Of a stretch of 64,000 nucleotides of DNA, positions 59,603-64,000 are shown in pieces. Under the pieces are notes generated by a model. The model worked only from the letters and a program-made list of their open reading frames with translations. It made no database searches and was not told where the DNA came from. How positions within the stretch are numbered: the first letter of the stretch is position 1; each line of letters opens with the position of its first letter. The stretch comes from Acanthaster planci (lineage: Eukaryota > Echinodermata > Asteroidea > Valvatida > Acanthasteridae): the NCBI RefSeq assembly GCF_001949145.1, contig NW_019091468.1, positions 200,912 through 264,911 of the forward strand, given 5' to 3'. The position numbers were made by a program, and so were the translations under genes.

Positions 59603-62600
59603 GTACATGTGCACCCTTGAAAATTTAAAAGGGAAAATTGGGATTCCCACCTCCATGCATTGGAGATGGGGGCACGTGTCCCCTCCCGCGGCCACTGGCT
59701 TCATTAATTATTGATAACATGTAAAAACATTCTCCAAGGGGATTGCAGATGGCATCTAAGTTACATAAACACAAAGACTAATTCTTTGTTTACATTACTT
59801 ATTGAGCAATGCGGGCACAGACTAGTACTTTTCCCCTCAATTTGTACTCTAAACGTTACATCTGAAATTCATGAAACTAACGCTCATATTTTGAGACTTG
59901 TGAAATCTTAACATGTTTCAGGAGCACCGGCTCACAGTCATCCGAGATAAGCCACTGCACTGAAAAATTACCTGGGTTAAAATTTTAACCCAAGCGAGGG
60001 TAAAAACTGCAACTATAGTTCAGGTTGTTTCAACTTAGTCTGGGTGATTGAAATCAATTTCTGGTTTGTTTTAACCAAACAGCGGTTACTATCCGCTTAT
60101 TTTGTGGATGAAAACTGAAACAGAAAGTTATTCTCAACCAAAAATTGGGTTAATACAGCCCATATTTGGGTATATAGTTGCAGTTTTCACCCATCCTAGG
60201 GTTAAAATTCAACCCAAGTAAGTTTCCAGTGTGACCGGCATTAAAAGCTTGCTAATTTAAACATGCTCTGTATCATAAGTCCGACTTGCCAAACATTCTG
60301 CTGAAAACGGACTAAGCGATAGTATTTCTACGCAAAAGTGTATAGCCTAGTTGTTCCCTCGTCGAGACAGATTTTGTTTGTCTCAGCCTGCAGGTATGCA
60401 CAACTCTCGGGAACAAAATCGGTTTGTTATACTATTCATAATTATTTTCCTCAGGATTGTGGGGCCTAGTCAATAATGCTGGAATTATCTCTCCGCTGGG
60501 ACCATACCACTGGCTCAATAGGGAAGACATCTCGAAAGTTCTGCAAGTCAATCTTATTGGCGCCATTGAGGTGACAAACATGCTTTACCCGTTAATCCGC
60601 GTTGCCGGAGGACGAATTGTCAACGTGTCCAGCGCCGTCGCGCTGTTCCCGTCATCGGGCACGATATACACAGCCTCAAAGGCTGGGATAGAAGCTTTCT
60701 CCGACAACATCAGGTATTTGGGGAACTGGCTTTTTTTTCTCCTTTTTTTTTTTTTTACTAAATCTTGCCCTAATAGTAACGTATTACCTGATGTCGGCAA
60801 GGTGGTATGGTGATTTCGAAACACCGTTTTTAGTGCAGAGTATGTTGACTTTAAAGAAAGAAATAATAGCACTAGCCATGTTTGCATTTTCTGGTCAATG
60901 GGTTCAATGTAAATTTTCAACAGGAACGTTTTCTGCATGTGCAGGTACTTCTGGCGTTTGTTCCTATTTATTACTATGTACAGTTAAGCAGCGAACACAA
61001 AATGACATTTACATTAAACTTGAAATGCTGTTCAACTAACTGTTGTTTACATTTAAAAACTGATCAATACCCGTCCACGCTCTGCCAGAAGAGGGACCAA
61101 ATGAATCCTGCACGAAATAAAGGAATTTGTTTTCAGGCTAATTCGACTGCTTAAATCAAGTTTACAGTATAACTGATATCAAGTTATAGAGTTGGGAACT
61201 CTTCAACTGGTATCTTTGGTTGATGGCATATTAACTTTAATTTCTGTCAAAAGATCAGTATAAATGTGATTGTTCAGCCTACGTCAGCACACACACATAT
61301 ATACATTGAATTAAATTTCCTCTAATTGATTTCCTCTAACTCCTCAGTATTAAAAGTGGTCTTTTTTTAAGTAGGATATGAAAACAAACTCCTGCAGTCT
61401 TGGCATCCGCAACCCTGTCATCATACTGCCATGAAATGAATTAACTGTTCCCCTTTCCAACTCTTGGCCCGCATGAACCACAAGATGCGACATGAAGCAG
61501 TCAGACGTGTCGGTTCACATCATCGAGCCCGGGGCGTTCCAGGGTACATTCTCCGACACGGATGCCATGAAACGAAGAATGGACACCGCTTGGGGGCGTC
61601 TGCCGCAGGCAGAGAAAGACCACTTTGGCGGAGACATTGCACGAGAAGCAAGTGGGTTCAATTTGGCCAGCTATAATTCATCACTTTACATTATAAGTTG
61701 TTTCACTGTTCGATAGCTTCCCCACGAACTGCTTCTTCTGTGCACAAGCGGGGGAGCTAGGAGATCTCCGTTTTAATCTATCCCTCGCATTTTAAATGAT
61801 TATAGATCTTTCGCTCCTTTGCTAAATGAGCCATGCCTGCATGCGTATGAAGATTTATACAGACTTGCCTATCGAAGTATGGGTTAAAATTTTAAAAGTT
61901 CAGTCAACGTTATCACACTCCCTTGTCGTTTTTTGTTAAGCTTCAGGTCGTGAACCAGCTCGGTATTTCAACAGAGCGTACCAAAATTAAGTGCTTTCCA
62001 AAATGAAACAGCAATACGCGTGCGTGAGTTCATTCTATCAGCGAGGCCACCATCATAGGACAGGTTTGCGCGAGGACTATCCGGTTCGGTTCGTAAGTGA
62101 CTTAGTCATACACAACGACGCGCCACGACGTGACGTTCGGGCTCCCACTGGACGATCGCTGAAGTTGCCCGTTAATTTCCCATTCCATGTAAACGGCGAT
62201 CAATGCATTTAGCTCTATGTGCAGTGCACGTGCAGTGGGCGTGGTTTAAACTGAAGTGACGTCACACTTACGAACTGGATGGTTAACAATAGATGGATTG
62301 CACATTAGCGCCATCTGCGCATATCTGCATCGAAACCGAGCCTCTCTGTTCGATCAACAATGGATGGTTTGGACTATCTAGTCAACCCTTTGGGACCAGG
62401 CCCAAATGTATGGTCGCGCCGCTTAGCAATAGTCGATTTCATTTATCATTACGGAGGCAACCGTTCCCATGACAATAATTGTACACCATTCAATGACCAA
62501 CGGAGAAATAATTATGAGTAACGATGAGATTTTAAAAAGTAAAATGTAGGCTGACTAGGGTCGTTCGAGAGTTACTGAATTAATTAAGCGTCCGCATTGT

Positions 62601-63100
62601 TAGAAGACCATCTGACTACTGGCTGAACTATGGTTTACGTCCGAACTTGCCCAACAATGTCGGATGAATTATTCTGATGTCTATCGGCCACATGCCAACC
62701 ATTGCACGCGTGCTTAGTTCTCAAATGACCTTGCCTTTTTGAAGCACAGAGCTTGGCTTATTCTTTGCTAACACTCTGATGTTTTTCACTACCCAAAACT
62801 AAACTGAACTCTGATTCGTTATGTTCAATTTCGTTTCCAGTGCAACTTCTCATTGTTGACGCCCTTCGTATGGCATCCCCTAAGTTGCATGAAGTGACAG
62901 ATGCAATGGAGCACGCCCTCTGTGCCCGGTTTCCTTGGAGACGCTATCTACCAGGACTGGACGCCAAATTCTTCTACAAACCGATGTCTCTTCTTCCTGC
63001 CTTTTTGGCGGATCGTATTTATAGTGTTTTGTTTAGACAGGCTTTGGAAAGTAAAAAGGAGGTTGTGAGAAAGGCCAAAGCGATTAGCAAAAGCGATTAA
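59281..63100 (+). CDS. SDR9C-type short-chain dehydrogenase (retinol dehydrogenase / 17-beta-HSD6-like), gene 2
   Basis: Coding exons 59281-59602, 60455-60713, 61485-61651 and 62841-63100 join to 1008 nt, 335 aa. Residues about 2-21 form a membrane anchor. TGCDTGFG is at 36-43, NNAG at 114-117, Asn140, Ser166/167, Tyr179 and Lys183 (YTASK) are present, and EPG is at 208-210. Exons 2 and 3 have exactly the lengths of those in gene 1 and intron phases are identical, so the two arose by tandem duplication. I chose the ATG at 59281 because its protein start aligns with gene 1 (29 versus 32 residues before GKYV/GRYV) and it has A at -3. It has a different C-terminal tail, rich in Lys, and larger introns that contain repeats. 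No frameshift or missing residue. Confidence 0.9.
59958..60231. mobile_element. palindromic MITE-like element in intron 1 of gene 2
   Basis: 274 bp. The left end CACTGAAAAATTACCTGGGTT and the right end (reverse complement CACTGGAAACTTACTTGGGTT) remain alignable for about 60 bp up to AAAACTGCAACTAT. The left arm itself contains the perfect 20-bp palindrome TGGGTTAAAATTTTAACCCA at 59973-59992, and GGGTTAAA words recur throughout. No open frame. No clear target duplication is seen. Confidence 0.75.
60455..60713 (+). CDS. gene 2 exon 2: NNAG and active site
   Basis: 259 nt from acceptor TTTTCCTCAG to donor GTATTT. It encodes LWGLVNNAG, VNLIG, VNVSS and YTASK and ends in a split Arg codon (phase 2), identical in layout to gene 1. 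Confidence 0.9.
61485..61651 (+). CDS. gene 2 exon 3: substrate-loop region
   Basis: 167 nt, from ATGCGACATG after acceptor ACCACAAG to GAAGCAA before donor GTGGGT. The acceptor lacks a strong pyrimidine tract next to it, but this is the only choice that keeps phase and gives the same length as gene 1 exon 3. It encodes DVSVHIIEPGAF and the pocket loop. Confidence 0.85.
62090..62280 (+). repeat. interspersed repeat family B, copy 3, in intron 3 of gene 2
   Basis: The most complete plus-strand copy; it aligns end to end with the reverse complement of 19384-19560 and over its last part with 45472-45527. It carries CACGTG at 62227-62232, GGGCGTGG (a KLF/Sp1-type word) at 62237-62244, and the perfect CRE palindrome TGACGTCA at 62257-62264. 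No terminal inverted repeat, no coding capacity. Confidence 0.8.
62841..63100 (+). CDS. gene 2 exon 4: C-terminal part
   Basis: 260 nt from acceptor TCGTTTCCAG to the TAA at 63098-63100. It encodes VTDAMEHALCARFPWRRYLPG, nearly the same as gene 1, then FYKPMSLLPAFLADRIYS and a basic tail ending KSD that gene 1 lacks. Confidence 0.9.
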
Positions 63101-64000
63101 CGTAAAATCTAATCAAAATTCTTTTATGTCGTATGATGTACCGCCTATATTTTAACAATGACACTGTTGATTACTAAAACGCAAAACCTTTCTATCTATT
63201 GTAGGGCGAAGGTCACACTGAACTACCATTTGACCACTCTTGCGATTAAGGGTTCCAGGTCTTTCCCTGACTCAGAGACACGTTGTATATCAATTAAGTA
63301 GGCCCATCACTAATCCCAATCTTTACAAGAATTACAAAGGATGACTGATGGAACCAAACATTATGCATCAGTAATCTATTATGAAATCTATATACTGTAA
63401 GTCTGTTTATGCAAACCATCCTCAATAATTATTTGAGAAAGATTCTATTGAAAACTTTTAAAAAGATTTTGCAACGACGTTACTCATTGTGCACAGTATT
63501 AGTACGAAGTATTTAGTTTCACGATAATGTAATTGTATGTGGTAATATTATTTACAGATCGTGGGGTTTGGACACGTGGCACCAACGTCTCGTGTGCAAA
63601 GGCAAACTAATTTCCGGTGCTGTGAGATGGCAGCATTTAGGCATTTGATGTTAAATTACAGCATCATTAACATTAATAATACCAAAACGGAGGTATTAAA
63701 ATACGTCCAAAAGTAAGACAATAAAATTGCAATAAAAATTAAAGTAGAAGCGTTATATAAAACATCGCTTCTGGGCGAAATTAATGATAAGTATACAAAT
63801 AGGGGAAGTCAAAAACACTCATAAAAACGAAACCATGTAGGGCCTACAACACTTAAGACAGCACACCTGTCTTAACGCTTTACATATACTTGTCCTCGAA
63901 TTATTAGGCTACTATAATGTTCTCAAATTTGAACACCTAGCATTGTACATAATAACAAATATAGCCCAACATCGTAGTAATTTGGGACAGTTTCTATGTG
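63101..64000. other. 3' flank of gene 2
   Basis: No further coding exon. The first AATAAA hexamers are at 63720-63725 and 63731-63736, about 620 bp after the stop. If they are used, the 3' UTR is some 640 bp, longer than that of gene 1. Nothing else recognised to the window end. Confidence 0.45.

Noticed and set aside
60585-60938. 117-codon minus frame over gene 2 exon 2
   Set aside because: Shadow of the real exon on the opposite strand plus intron sequence.

Overview
The window reads as metazoan nuclear DNA: AT-leaning, mostly non-coding, with short exons bounded by GT/AG splice sites, degraded retroelements, tRNA-derived SINEs and palindromic MITE-like elements. The palindrome TAGGCCTA occurs at least five times (about one expected). 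From experience that word is common in echinoderm, hemichordate and amphioxus DNA, so an invertebrate deuterostome is my best guess (inference only).

The only genes I can support fully are at the right end, both on the + strand. They are two tandem short-chain dehydrogenase/reductase genes of the retinol dehydrogenase / 17-beta-HSD6 / BDH1 type (SDR9C group): gene 1 at 54808-57196 (332 aa) and gene 2 at 59281-63100 (335 aa). Each has four coding exons. Exons 2 and 3 have identical lengths (259 and 167 nt) and the intron phases (1, 2, 1) match, so they are a local duplication. Both keep the cofactor motif, NNAG, the Asn-Ser-Tyr-Lys catalytic set and an N-terminal membrane anchor, and both look functional.

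The left 54 kb is gene-poor. One short GC-rich frame at 30315-30493 (minus) has a plausible splice acceptor and may be the terminal exon of an unrecognised gene. The rest is repeats and unexplained sequence. Family A has three copies (2.7, 12.0, 27.7 kb). Family B has three copies (19.4, 45.5, 62.2 kb) that carry a CRE-type palindrome and E-boxes. A foldback element lies at 43.75 kb with a half copy at 35.9 kb. Other structures are a perfect 32-bp inverted repeat at 33.7 kb, a 31-bp minisatellite whose every unit is a hairpin (38.4 kb), tRNA-derived SINE heads (38.9, 52.9 and possibly 26.4 kb), a 5'-truncated CR1/L2-like LINE tail (41.2-42.5 kb) and a decayed Penelope-like GIY-YIG endonuclease (44.3-44.7 kb).

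I found no new gene system. The items most worth a second look are the repeat families with embedded regulatory palindromes, the hairpin minisatellite, the large perfect inverted repeat, the candidate exon at 30.3 kb and the sharp GC3 difference among exons of the tandem dehydrogenases.
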